Source: Donghicola eburneus
GTDB lineage: Bacteria > Pseudomonadota > Alphaproteobacteria > Rhodobacterales > Rhodobacteraceae
DNA length: 64,000 nt
NCBI RefSeq assembly: GCF_900115865.1
Contig: NZ_FOXY01000012.1
Location: forward strand, 30,433-94,432
Reading direction: 5' to 3'
Numbering within the stretch: position 1 is the first letter of the stretch; every line of letters begins with the position of its first letter. The translations under genes were made by a program, and so were the position numbers. Below the pieces are notes generated by a model, which was not told where the DNA came from, did no database searches, and worked only from the letters and a program-made list of their open reading frames with translations. Shown here piece by piece: positions 27,938 through 36,364 of this stretch.

Positions 27938-29182
27938 TTACTCTGCGACCGCAGCCACGAACCGGCTAAAGCGGGTTTCATTGCCCTTTTCCGGATGGCG
28001 CGGGATCAGCAGTGCCAGACAGAGCGATGTCGCCGCCATCCCTGCCGCCAGCACAAAGACCGCGCCCGGCGACTGGAGCCAAAGGTAGCCCAAGGCCGCA
28101 GGCAAGAAGACCGCCGCGATATGGTTGATGGTAAACGCAACGGCCGCGGTCGGCGCGATATCACCGGGGTCCGCGATTTTCTGGAAATAGGTTTTGATCG
28201 CCAAAGCCATGGCAAAAAACAAGTGGTCGATCACATAGAGCACAGAGGCCAGAACGACGCCCCATCCAAACATGTAGATGCCGCCATACAGGCTAAACAC
28301 AAAGATGAGGCCGACATATTCGATCACCAGCGCCTTTTGCTCGCCAAAACGGGACACCATACGCCCGATCAGGGGCGCAAAGAACATGTTCGCGACAAGG
28401 TTAATCAAAAACAGCCCCGTGACCTCGTGCACGTCAAAGCCAAACCGTTCGACCATCATGAAGCCCGCAAAGACCACAAAGATCTGACGGCGCGCTCCGG
28501 CCATGAACTGAAGCAAGTAATACAGCCAGTAGCGGCGGCGCAGAACAAACTTCTTAACCTGAGGATTGGGTGCTTCGAACTGAGGATAGGCAAAGATCGC
28601 AAAGAGCGCGACCGCCGCCGTCACCCCGCCCGCAATCATGTAGACTGTGGAATAAGACAGCGAAAAGCTCTGCCACGTCAGCATGATCAGGCCGTAGGCC
28701 ACTAGCGTCGCGGCACTGCCGGTCGCCAGCAAAGCGCCCAAAACTTTGGGCGCCTCCTCCTTGGACAGCCATTGCAGCTGGAGCGACTGGTTCACCGTCT
28801 CATAATAATGAAAGCCGATTGAGCTCAGCATCGTGACCACCAGAATTCCGCCCAATGACGGAAAGAACCCTGTGATCGCCGTCGCGACACCCAGCAAGAT
28901 CAAAGAGACCAGCCCCAAGACCTGCTCTCGAATGATCAGCAGCAGAGCGATCACGCCAATCGCCAGAAAACCCGGGATTTCGCGAACGGTATGCAGCCAG
29001 CCGATGTCAGAACCATCGAACTGTGCCACCTCGATCACGAAGTTATTCAGCAGGGCAGACCATGTCGCAAACGCCACCGGCATCGCGGCGGCCATCACGA
29101 ACAGCAATGTTTTGGGCTGACGCCATTTCGGCAAATGGCGCGCGTCGGCCAGCGGAAGCGGGGAAAAGAAAGAACGACTCAT
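27938..29182 (-). CDS. MFS transporter
   Basis: A 414-residue protein with about 12 hydrophobic helices in two halves, for example TLLFVMAAAMPVAFATWSAL, FLAIGVIALLLIIREQVLGLVSL and GAVFVLAAGMAATSLCLALLIP. There is a cytosolic central loop with RRRYWLYYLLQFMAGARRQIFV. The fold is clearly Major Facilitator; the substrate is not apparent. The start at 29182 was preferred over 29218 on length. It shares strand with prmA, but a GC hairpin and 64 nt separate them. Confidence 0.8.
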   Translation of the reverse strand: MSRSFFSPLPLADARHLPKWRQPKTLLFVMAAAMPVAFATWSALLNNFVIEVAQFDGSDIGWLHTVREIPGFLAIGVIALLLIIREQVLGLVSLILLGVATAITGFFPSLGGILVVTMLSSIGFHYYETVNQSLQLQWLSKEEAPKVLGALLATGSAATLVAYGLIMLTWQSFSLSYSTVYMIAGGVTAAVALFAIFAYPQFEAPNPQVKKFVLRRRYWLYYLLQFMAGARRQIFVVFAGFMMVERFGFDVHEVTGLFLINLVANMFFAPLIGRMVSRFGEQKALVIEYVGLIFVFSLYGGIYMFGWGVVLASVLYVIDHLFFAMALAIKTYFQKIADPGDIAPTAAVAFTINHIAAVFLPAALGYLWLQSPGAVFVLAAGMAATSLCLALLIPRHPEKGNETRFSRFVAAVAE

Positions 29183-29502
29183 GCCAAGTCTATTACGCCC
29201 GCCCGTGATCGCTGGCAAAGCTCAATCTGCGCGGGACGTCGTATACGGGTATTCCAATTCTGCACATAAAACACGTTGTACGCCCGGGCAGGCTTCCACG
29301 TTGCGCGCGGTCGCGCATCTGCGGGGCGACGCACCTCCCGATGAACGTCTCTAGATACGGACTCTGTCCCGACACATCGCACTCCCCAATCGCGGATCGA
29401 ACAATCAGCGATCAAATTCACACATTCATATTCTGATACAAATCAAAGTACGCCGCGGCTGATATGCGTAAAACCCGCCCAATCGCCCGACAGGAGAGCA
29501 CA
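29183..29502. other. 320-nt divergent intergenic region
   Basis: It holds no convincing gene. It must carry the promoters of the MFS gene (minus) and the YeeE-like gene (plus). The stretch 29400-29455 is AT-rich. CAGGAGAG before 29503 is the ribosome site of the latter. Confidence 0.5.
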
Positions 29503-30552
29503 ATGGACATACTCTGGATCGTCGAATCGCTGGGAGAGGCCGCAACTGCCGCTCTGTTTGGTCTGATCACCGGCGTGATCTTTGGCGTCGCGGCTCAGCG
29601 ATCACGATTCTGCCTACGGGCGGCGACGGTAGAATTTGGACGGTTCCAGATGGGGGACCGTGTAGCGGTCTGGCTTCTGACCTTCTCAACGGCGCTGGTC
29701 TGGGTACAGGCGGCAGAACTCAGCGGTCTGATGCAGGCCGAAGACGCACGAATGATGGCCGTCCCCGGTAGTTGGTCCGGTGCAATTCTTGGCGGGCTGC
29801 TTTTCGGTTGCGGAATGGTGCTGGCCCGAGGCTGCTCTGGCCGGCTCTTGGTACTCGGGGCGACGGGCAATCTGCGCTCGATCATCTCTGGCCTGATCTT
29901 CGCGGTCGTCGCACAAATGAGCCTGTCCGGCTGGCTCTCTCCGTTTCGGGACAGGCTGGCGGCGCTGTGGATCACGAGCGGCGGGCGCAACCTGAACCTA
30001 GAGGCTGCTGTAGGGCTACCGGACTGGGGTGGGCTTATCCTTGGGCTTGGAATTGCTGTTTTTGCGTTAGAACTGTCCCGGCGCCAACAGATTGGCTGGA
30101 CCCGTCTGGTGTTCGCGTCGGGCGTGGGGTTCGCTGTCGCGGTCGGCTGGGTCCTGACCTACGCCTTGTCCCAAGTCGCTTTTGACCCAGTGCAGATCGA
30201 AAGCGCGACGTTTACGGGACCCTCGGCCCACACGCTCATGTTCTTTCTCGAACGTAATCCGGTGCTGGAGTTCGACGTCGGACTTGTGCCCGGCGTATTC
30301 ATCGGCGCTTTTGCCGCCTCTTGGTTCAAAGGCGAGTTCAAATTCCAAGGGTTCGAGGACGAGGCTAATATGCGCCGCGCGATGCTCGGGGCGGCGCTGA
30401 TGGGCTTTGGCGGCATGTTGGCGGGGGGCTGCGCGATCGGCGCAGGTGTGACAGGCGGCTCGATCTTTGTCGGCACCGCCTGGCTGGCACTCTTTTGCAT
30501 GTGGGTCGGCGCTATCGTCACCGACCGCATGGTGGATTACTCGGCCGAGTAA
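29503..30552 (+). CDS. YeeE/YedE family sulfur-compound transporter
   Basis: A 349-residue protein with about nine membrane helices and the two conserved cysteine-glycine signatures of the YeeE/YedE (TsuA) family: GCGMVLARGCSGRLLVLGATGN and GGMLAGGCAIGAGVTGGS. A third cysteine is in QRSRFCLRAA. In characterised members these cysteines relay thiosulfate across the membrane. The C-terminal 16 nt overlap the end of the LysR gene on the other strand. Confidence 0.88.
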   Translation: MDILWIVESLGEAATAALFGLITGVIFGVAAQRSRFCLRAATVEFGRFQMGDRVAVWLLTFSTALVWVQAAELSGLMQAEDARMMAVPGSWSGAILGGLLFGCGMVLARGCSGRLLVLGATGNLRSIISGLIFAVVAQMSLSGWLSPFRDRLAALWITSGGRNLNLEAAVGLPDWGGLILGLGIAVFALELSRRQQIGWTRLVFASGVGFAVAVGWVLTYALSQVAFDPVQIESATFTGPSAHTLMFFLERNPVLEFDVGLVPGVFIGAFAASWFKGEFKFQGFEDEANMRRAMLGAALMGFGGMLAGGCAIGAGVTGGSIFVGTAWLALFCMWVGAIVTDRMVDYSAE

Positions 30553-31445
30553 CCTACCCCGCCCGCTTGACCGTCATTATTCGGCTGCGAGAAACCCTCG
30601 CTCAGGCGGCGCTGCGCAACACTCTGGGCAATCCAGTCCACAACAGCGTTCACAATCGGATCGCGCTGACGCTTTTCTTGGTAAACTGCCCACAGGCTGC
30701 GGGTCGCAACGCTATGCGCGCCAGTGATGATGTTCAGCGGCGATGTCGCGGGCAGGTGCAGACGGGGCACGATAGCCGCCAGACCGGTCGAGGCCGCCGC
30801 ATCCATCGCAAGGCTGAAGTCTTCGACCCGCATGACGGGCGGACGACCGAAGCGTTCGTAGCCAGCTTGCATCTCGGGGGTCCAGTCCAGCTCGCGGCTC
30901 AGGGCGATCCAGTCACGGCTGGTCGCATCAGGCTTTTGCACCGCGCAGAAGTGAACCTTGCCGACTTCGTGGCCCATCAGGGTGTCGTCCAGCGGACGGT
31001 TCATCCGCAGCGCGACGTCCACATCTTCACGGTCGAAGTTCGCTTCGATCGACGAACACAGGATTTCCAGCTCGATCCCGGGATAACGCTCCATGAACGC
31101 GCCAAGCTGTTCTGTCAGATAATCTGCCGCAAGGAATCCCGTTGTGATAACTCGCGCCTTCTCTGCAGCCGACTGCAAATGGGGCAAGTTGTTGCCCAAA
31201 CGCGCCAGATTCGACTCGAACTGCTCGATCACATCCATGAGGGCGCGTCCCTCGGGTGTCAGACGCCAGCCGTCCCGACCTTGGACAAAGAGTTTTACCC
31301 CGACATCCTGAGAGATGCGGTGAATGCGGCGTGAGACGGTCGCAACATTAATATCGAGATGTTTTGCAGCAACGTTCATAGAACGGTGCCGCGCAAGTGC
31401 TGCGACGTACCGAAAGTCGTCCCAGTTTACCTTAGATGTAACCAT
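30537..31445 (-). CDS. LysR-family transcriptional regulator
   Basis: A 302-residue regulator: N-terminal winged HTH (WDDFRYVAALARHRSMNVAAKHLDINVATVSRRIHRI) and a periplasmic-binding-like effector domain (ARVITTGFLAADYLTEQLGAFMERYPGIELEI). It converges on the YeeE-like gene and overlaps it by 16 nt. It lies downstream of priA on the same strand with a 65-nt gap. Its target is unknown; the adjacent transporter is a candidate only by position. Confidence 0.88.
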   Translation of the reverse strand: MVTSKVNWDDFRYVAALARHRSMNVAAKHLDINVATVSRRIHRISQDVGVKLFVQGRDGWRLTPEGRALMDVIEQFESNLARLGNNLPHLQSAAEKARVITTGFLAADYLTEQLGAFMERYPGIELEILCSSIEANFDREDVDVALRMNRPLDDTLMGHEVGKVHFCAVQKPDATSRDWIALSRELDWTPEMQAGYERFGRPPVMRVEDFSLAMDAAASTGLAAIVPRLHLPATSPLNIITGAHSVATRSLWAVYQEKRQRDPIVNAVVDWIAQSVAQRRLSEGFSQPNNDGQAGGVGYSAE

Positions 31446-31510
31446 AACAAACCAGACTCGTTAGACAGAAATATATTAACCTATGCAGAACACACTAAGA
31501 AAGTGCCTAT

Positions 31511-33703
31511 CTACAGAAAGGTTTGCGGGTCGATATCTATTGTCAACCTTGTTGTGTTTTTCACCCTTACATTCCGCACCCAGAGCGCGATTGCTTTTTG
31601 CAATGCCACCCCTTTCGGAGACTTGACCAACAATCTGACTCGGTGACGCCCCCTGATTCGTGCAATCGGAGCCGGCGCGGGTCCGAACACTTGTGCACCG
31701 ACTGACCGAAGCGGCTCGCACTGTCTTGTAAGCTGGTTTGCCAAATCGAAGGCGTCATTTAATTCTTCTGACGAAACAATCACACCCGCCATGCGGCCAT
31801 ACGGGGGCACGCCTGCCGCCTGACGCTCGGCCGCTTCGGCTTGCCAGAAGCCCTCTTCATCGCCCGAGAGGATGGCACGGATCACCGGATGTTCCGGCTG
31901 AAAGGTCTGCATCAGAGCAAGCCCGCGCTTGGTCGAGCGCCCTGCCCGCCCCGCTACCTGACGCATCAACTGGAACGTCCGCTCTGCTGCGCGAAGGTCC
32001 GATCCCTGCAATCCCAGATCCGCGTCGATCACCCCTACCAGTGTGAGATTGGGAAAGTTATGCCCCTTGGCGACCATCTGGGTGCCAATAATGATATCGG
32101 CCGCACCGTCTGCAATCCGTTTGATCTCTTCTTTCAAGGCCCTAGCGCTGCCAAACAAATCCGATGACAGCACAGCAATGCGCGCATCGGGGAAAAGCGT
32201 GGTCGCCTCCTCGGCCAGACGCTCGACGCCGGGGCCGACCGGAGCCAGCTTACCCGGCACATGACAGCTTGGGCATTCCTCTGGCATCGGGGTGGTTTCG
32301 CCGCACTGATGGCACATCAATCGCTTTAGGAACCGGTGTTCGACCATGCGTGCGTCGCAATGGGGACAGGCGACCTGATGGCCGCAGGCCCGACAGATCG
32401 TGACGGGAGCGTATCCGCGCCGATTCAGAAACAATAGGGCTTGCTCGCCTCGGTCGATACGCTCCTGCGCTGCCTTACGTAAAGTCGGCGAAATCCACGT
32501 GCTCGCGGCCAGTGTTTCGGCCCGCATATCGACGGCTTCCATCTCTGGCATGACCGCCTCGCCGAAGCGCGAGGTCAGATCGAGACGGTCGTACTTGCCC
32601 GCTTCGGCATTTGCCCAAGATTCAAGGCTGGGTGTTGCCGATGCCAGCACCACCCTTGCGCAACACAGGCTTGCGCGTAGGACAGCCATATCCCGTGCAT
32701 TGTAAAGGACGCCGTCCTCTTGTTTGTAAGACGTGTCGTGTTCTTCATCGACCACGATCAGACCCAAATCGCGGAACGGCAGGAACAAGGCGGACCGGGC
32801 ACCGACCACAACTTGGGCACCGTTTTCAGCCACCATTTTCCAGGTGCGGCGGCGTTCGGTCATCGTCACACCGCTGTGCCATTCAGCAGGTCTGCCACCA
32901 AAACGGGCTTCGAGACGGGTCAGAAACTCCGATGTCAGCGCAATTTCCGGCAGCAGCACCAAGGCCTGACGCCCACGTTTCAGGCAGGCCGCGACTGCTT
33001 CGAGGTAGACCTCGGTCTTGCCTGAGCCCGTCACGCCCTTCAGCAACGTGGTGCCGTAGGTGCCGCTGGCAATCCCCTCGGCCAGATGGGCCGCTGCGGC
33101 GGCCTGATCCTCGGTCAGGTCTTTGCCCTTGTGGTTCGGATCGAGATGCGGAAAGGGCAGATCTTTGGGCGCATCCTCTTCGCGCAATGCCCCCTGCTTC
33201 ACGAGTCCTTTGATGACAGAGGACGTCACCCCCGCCATTTCGGCCAGCTCGCGCTGGGTAAAGGCCAGCCCACCATATTCCCGCATCGTCTCCAGCACAC
33301 GCTGGCGTGCATCCGTCATCCGGTCAGGCTCGCCGTCCCCCAGCCTGTAAATCCGGCGCGTCGCAGGCGCATCGCTGAGGCCCGGCGCGCGGGTCGCCAG
33401 CCGCAGCATCGCAGGCAAAGGCGTCAGCGTGTAATCCGCCGCCTTGATGATAAAGTCCCGCAGCTCATCGCGCATCGGCGGCACATCCAACACGCGCATT
33501 ACAGCGCGCAGCTTGGCCCGATCATAGTCACCTGCCGCCGGCCCCCACACCACACCCAAAACGCGACGCGGCCCCAAGGGCACCTCAACATAAGAGCCGC
33601 TCCAGCACCCGCCTTCTGGGGCGAGGTAATCCAAAGGGCGATCCAGCGGCTGCGTTGTCAGCACCGCACAGGGTTCGCCTGCCTCGAAATACGCTGGTTC
33701 CAA
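31511..33703 (-). CDS. priA: Primosomal protein N' (replication restart helicase PriA)
   Basis: A 730-residue superfamily 2 helicase: N-terminal 3'-DNA-binding domain, Walker A GVTGSGKTEVYLEAV, DEEHD box VVDEEHDTSYKQ, motif III ASATPSLES, and eight zinc-binding cysteines (CRACGHQVACPHC, MCHQCGE, CPSC). It reloads the replisome at stalled forks. The start is a TTG at 33703, supported by AGGAG 7 nt upstream and the family N-terminus. Confidence 0.95.
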   Translation of the reverse strand: MEPAYFEAGEPCAVLTTQPLDRPLDYLAPEGGCWSGSYVEVPLGPRRVLGVVWGPAAGDYDRAKLRAVMRVLDVPPMRDELRDFIIKAADYTLTPLPAMLRLATRAPGLSDAPATRRIYRLGDGEPDRMTDARQRVLETMREYGGLAFTQRELAEMAGVTSSVIKGLVKQGALREEDAPKDLPFPHLDPNHKGKDLTEDQAAAAAHLAEGIASGTYGTTLLKGVTGSGKTEVYLEAVAACLKRGRQALVLLPEIALTSEFLTRLEARFGGRPAEWHSGVTMTERRRTWKMVAENGAQVVVGARSALFLPFRDLGLIVVDEEHDTSYKQEDGVLYNARDMAVLRASLCCARVVLASATPSLESWANAEAGKYDRLDLTSRFGEAVMPEMEAVDMRAETLAASTWISPTLRKAAQERIDRGEQALLFLNRRGYAPVTICRACGHQVACPHCDARMVEHRFLKRLMCHQCGETTPMPEECPSCHVPGKLAPVGPGVERLAEEATTLFPDARIAVLSSDLFGSARALKEEIKRIADGAADIIIGTQMVAKGHNFPNLTLVGVIDADLGLQGSDLRAAERTFQLMRQVAGRAGRSTKRGLALMQTFQPEHPVIRAILSGDEEGFWQAEAAERQAAGVPPYGRMAGVIVSSEELNDAFDLANQLTRQCEPLRSVGAQVFGPAPAPIARIRGRHRVRLLVKSPKGVALQKAIALWVRNVRVKNTTRLTIDIDPQTFL

Positions 33704-33911
33704 ACTCCGGCTCCTGTGATTGGATCAGATATCCCCCTTGGCCTAGCCCCTTCGCAAGCAAACGCCAACCCGCGGAATTGATGCCAACGGGGCAACAGAC
33801 GGAGCCTTTCGCGCAACAGGTCACCAACGGTTTACGATAGATGCAATAAAACAAGGCACGGGTGGATCGGCTGTGTTATAACGCGTGTAACTAAAAAAAC
33901 AGGCCTACGAC

Positions 33912-34619
33912 ATGAGCAGTACGCAAAAGATCGAAACACCCTTGCGCGACCGCATTCTCGCTGAACCGGACCTCATTCTGGATGACCGCGACCTGATGCA
34001 CGCGCTGATCACCGCGAACGAACGCGCAATGGGCAGCAATATTGTTGACCTGCGCGGCTTGGCGATGGAACGACTGGAAAGCCGTCTGGACCGGCTGGAG
34101 GACACTCATCGCAGCGTGATCGCAGCCGCCTACGAGAACCTCGCTGGGACCAATCAGGTGCACCGCGCCATTCTGGCCATGCTGGACCCCGTCACGTTTG
34201 AAGACTTCCTTGCCAACCTGGGCAGCGAGGTCTCTCAAATCCTGCGCGTGGATTGCCTGCGTCTGGTTCTGGAAACCCGCCAGAGCGCCGAAGAGCCCGC
34301 GATCAAGCGCCTGAGCAACGTGCTGTCCTCTGCCGAAGAGGGGTTTGTTCGTGACTATCTGACCATGGGCCGCGGCGGCCAAACACGCCAAGTCACTCTG
34401 CGCCAGATCCAATCGGGCGACAGCCGTGTGCACGGCGACAAATACGCCGACATCCGCTCCGAAGCCTGCTTGCGCCTAAACTTCGGCGCGGGCCGCCTGC
34501 CCGGAATGCTGGTAATGGGCGCCGAAGACCCCCACCAGTTCACCCCGCAGCAGGGCGCGGACCTATTGGAGTTCTTTGCTGGCGTTTTCGAACGGACCAT
34601 GCGCCGCTGGCTGGCATGA
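33912..34619 (+). CDS. DUF484 family protein
   Basis: A 235-residue cytosolic protein: an N-terminal helical part (RILAEPDLILDDRDLMHALI, VDLRGLAMERLESRLDRLE) and a C-terminal GAF-like domain (LRLVLETRQS, CLRLNFGAGRLPGMLVMGAEDPHQF), as in DUF484. The family sits just before xerC in many proteobacteria, as here, where the stop overlaps the next start by 4 nt. Function is not established. Confidence 0.88.
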   Translation: MSSTQKIETPLRDRILAEPDLILDDRDLMHALITANERAMGSNIVDLRGLAMERLESRLDRLEDTHRSVIAAAYENLAGTNQVHRAILAMLDPVTFEDFLANLGSEVSQILRVDCLRLVLETRQSAEEPAIKRLSNVLSSAEEGFVRDYLTMGRGGQTRQVTLRQIQSGDSRVHGDKYADIRSEACLRLNFGAGRLPGMLVMGAEDPHQFTPQQGADLLEFFAGVFERTMRRWLA

Positions 34620-35545
34620 GCTTGATCTCTGCCGCGCAGCGGGATGCGCTGGCCAATTGGCTGGCGCATGAGCGCGGGGTAAAGAACGCCTCTGACAACA
34701 CGATCGAGGCCTACTCCAACGATCTGGCCGGTTTTCTGTCCTTCCTCGCCGCGCACCACGGTGGCGCCGAAGGGCTTGGCCCGCTGTTGCGCATCGCCCC
34801 TTCGGACATGCGGTCGTGGATGGCGAATGAGCGTGCCCGCGGGACAGGCGCGCGCAGCCTTGCGCGACGATTGTCAGCGGTGAAGACCTTTTTCCGCTGG
34901 CTGGCAGAGCGCGAAGGGTTTGACCCAACCACTGTCCTCTCAACTCGTGCACCGCGCACACAGCGTCCCCTGCCCCGCCCCCTGACCGAGGATGCCGCCA
35001 AAGCTGTAATCGACACCGTTGGCACTCTGCCCCGTGAGGGGTGGGTCGGCACCCGAGACGTTGCGATCGTCACCTTGCTATATGGCTGCGGCCTGCGCAT
35101 CTCAGAGGCGCTGGGCCTGACAGGCGCAGACGCCCCCCTGCCCGATGCCCTGAGAATTGTGGGCAAGGGCGGCAAAGAACGCATTGTCCCTGTCATCCCC
35201 GCCGCCCGTCAGGCGGTGGCCGATTATGTCAAAGAATGCCCGTATGATCTGGGGCCGCAGGAGCCGCTGTTTCGCGGCGCGCGCGGCGGCGGCGTGAACC
35301 CCCGCGTGATAAGCAAAGCCATGGAGACGACGCGGATGCAGCTTGGCCTACCCTCTTCGGCCACGCCGCACGCCCTGCGGCACAGCTTTGCGACGCACCT
35401 GTTAAACGCGGGTGGCGACCTGCGTGCGATCCAAGAATTGTTGGGGCACGCGGCCCTCTCGACGACGCAAGTTTATACAGGTGTCGACAATGCACGGCTT
35501 CTGGACGTGTATTCTGCCGCCCACCCCCGAGCGAAACGCGGGTGA
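34616..35545 (+). CDS. xerC: Tyrosine recombinase XerC
   Basis: A 309-residue site-specific recombinase that resolves chromosome dimers at dif with XerD. SAM-like core-binding N-terminus; catalytic residues visible in order: Arg in GCGLRISEALGL, Lys in GKGGKER, His-x-x-Arg in PHALRHSFATHLL, His in LLGHAALSTTQ and nucleophile Tyr in QVYTGVD. It overlaps DUF484 by ATGA. Its chromosomal context (DUF484-xerC) makes it a housekeeping XerC and not an integrase. Confidence 0.93.
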   Translation: MSLISAAQRDALANWLAHERGVKNASDNTIEAYSNDLAGFLSFLAAHHGGAEGLGPLLRIAPSDMRSWMANERARGTGARSLARRLSAVKTFFRWLAEREGFDPTTVLSTRAPRTQRPLPRPLTEDAAKAVIDTVGTLPREGWVGTRDVAIVTLLYGCGLRISEALGLTGADAPLPDALRIVGKGGKERIVPVIPAARQAVADYVKECPYDLGPQEPLFRGARGGGVNPRVISKAMETTRMQLGLPSSATPHALRHSFATHLLNAGGDLRAIQELLGHAALSTTQVYTGVDNARLLDVYSAAHPRAKRG

Positions 35546-36282
35546 CGGTTGCACCGTGCACCCCAATGCTGCATGAACAACCGATGAAACTCAGATCCGC
35601 CGCAATATCCGTACATCTTTTGACCGCGACCGGTGCCTGCATCGCGATGCTCGCCATGTTGGCCGCAGTAGAGCAAAACTGGTCCATGATGGTGCTCTGG
35701 CTCGTTGTTGCCTTTGCCGTCGATGGCGTGGACGGGCCTTTGGCTCGGAAATACGAAGTCGGCAAGAACGCCCCAGAGATTGATGGCGTGCTGATGGACC
35801 TGATCATCGATTACCTGACCTACGTGTTCATTCCAGCCTATGCTCTGTTCAAGTCCGGCTTGCTACCGGGCTGGATGGGCTGGCTTGCGATCATGGTGAT
35901 CACTTACACCAGCGCGCTCTATTATGCCGACACGCGCATGAAGACCGAAGACAAGAGCTTTCGCGGGTTTCCGGGCTGCTGGAACATGGCCATCCTGCCC
36001 TTGTTCGCGCTGAAGCCTTCGCCCGAGTTTATTGTGGGTCTGGTGATCGTGTTGGCCGTGGCGATGTTTTTGAACCTGCGCTTTATCCACCCCGTGCGCA
36101 CGAAACGCTGGCGGGCAGTCTCCTTGCCGATTGCACTGATCTGGACCGCCTCTGCGGCGTGGGCCGCTTGGGTCGATTTCCATCCGGCGAGTTGGGCCGG
36201 TTGGGTGCTGGGCGCCAGCTCGATCTATCTGGTTCTGGTGGGGATTGTGCAGCAGGTTATTCCGGAACGCCCAAAGGGGTAA
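35542..36282 (+). CDS. pcs: CDP-alcohol phosphatidyltransferase, probable phosphatidylcholine synthase
   Basis: A 246-residue polytopic membrane enzyme with the CDP-alcohol transferase motif DGVDGPLARKYEVGKN followed by DGVLMDLIIDYLTYVF, where the two Asp after the Gly are the catalytic pair. The spacing between the halves of the motif is as in bacterial Pcs, which joins choline to CDP-diacylglycerol. GTG at 35542 overlaps the xerC stop; an ATG at 35584 (MKLRSAAISVHLLTATG) is a likely alternative start. A terminator shared with ileS follows. Confidence 0.85.
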   Translation: MTVAPCTPMLHEQPMKLRSAAISVHLLTATGACIAMLAMLAAVEQNWSMMVLWLVVAFAVDGVDGPLARKYEVGKNAPEIDGVLMDLIIDYLTYVFIPAYALFKSGLLPGWMGWLAIMVITYTSALYYADTRMKTEDKSFRGFPGCWNMAILPLFALKPSPEFIVGLVIVLAVAMFLNLRFIHPVRTKRWRAVSLPIALIWTASAAWAAWVDFHPASWAGWVLGASSIYLVLVGIVQQVIPERPKG

Positions 36283-36330
36283 GCGCCGGGGGCCAGCCTC
36301 CGGACCCCCGGAGTATTTTGGCAAAGATGA

Positions 36331-36360
36331 AAAAAGGGCGCCGTTTCGGGCGCCCTTTTC
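36331..36360. terminator. Bidirectional terminator between pcs and ileS
   Basis: GGGCGCC / GGGCGCCC-type stem with an A tract to the left and a T tract to the right, between converging genes. Confidence 0.85.
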
Positions 36361-36364
36361 TGTT

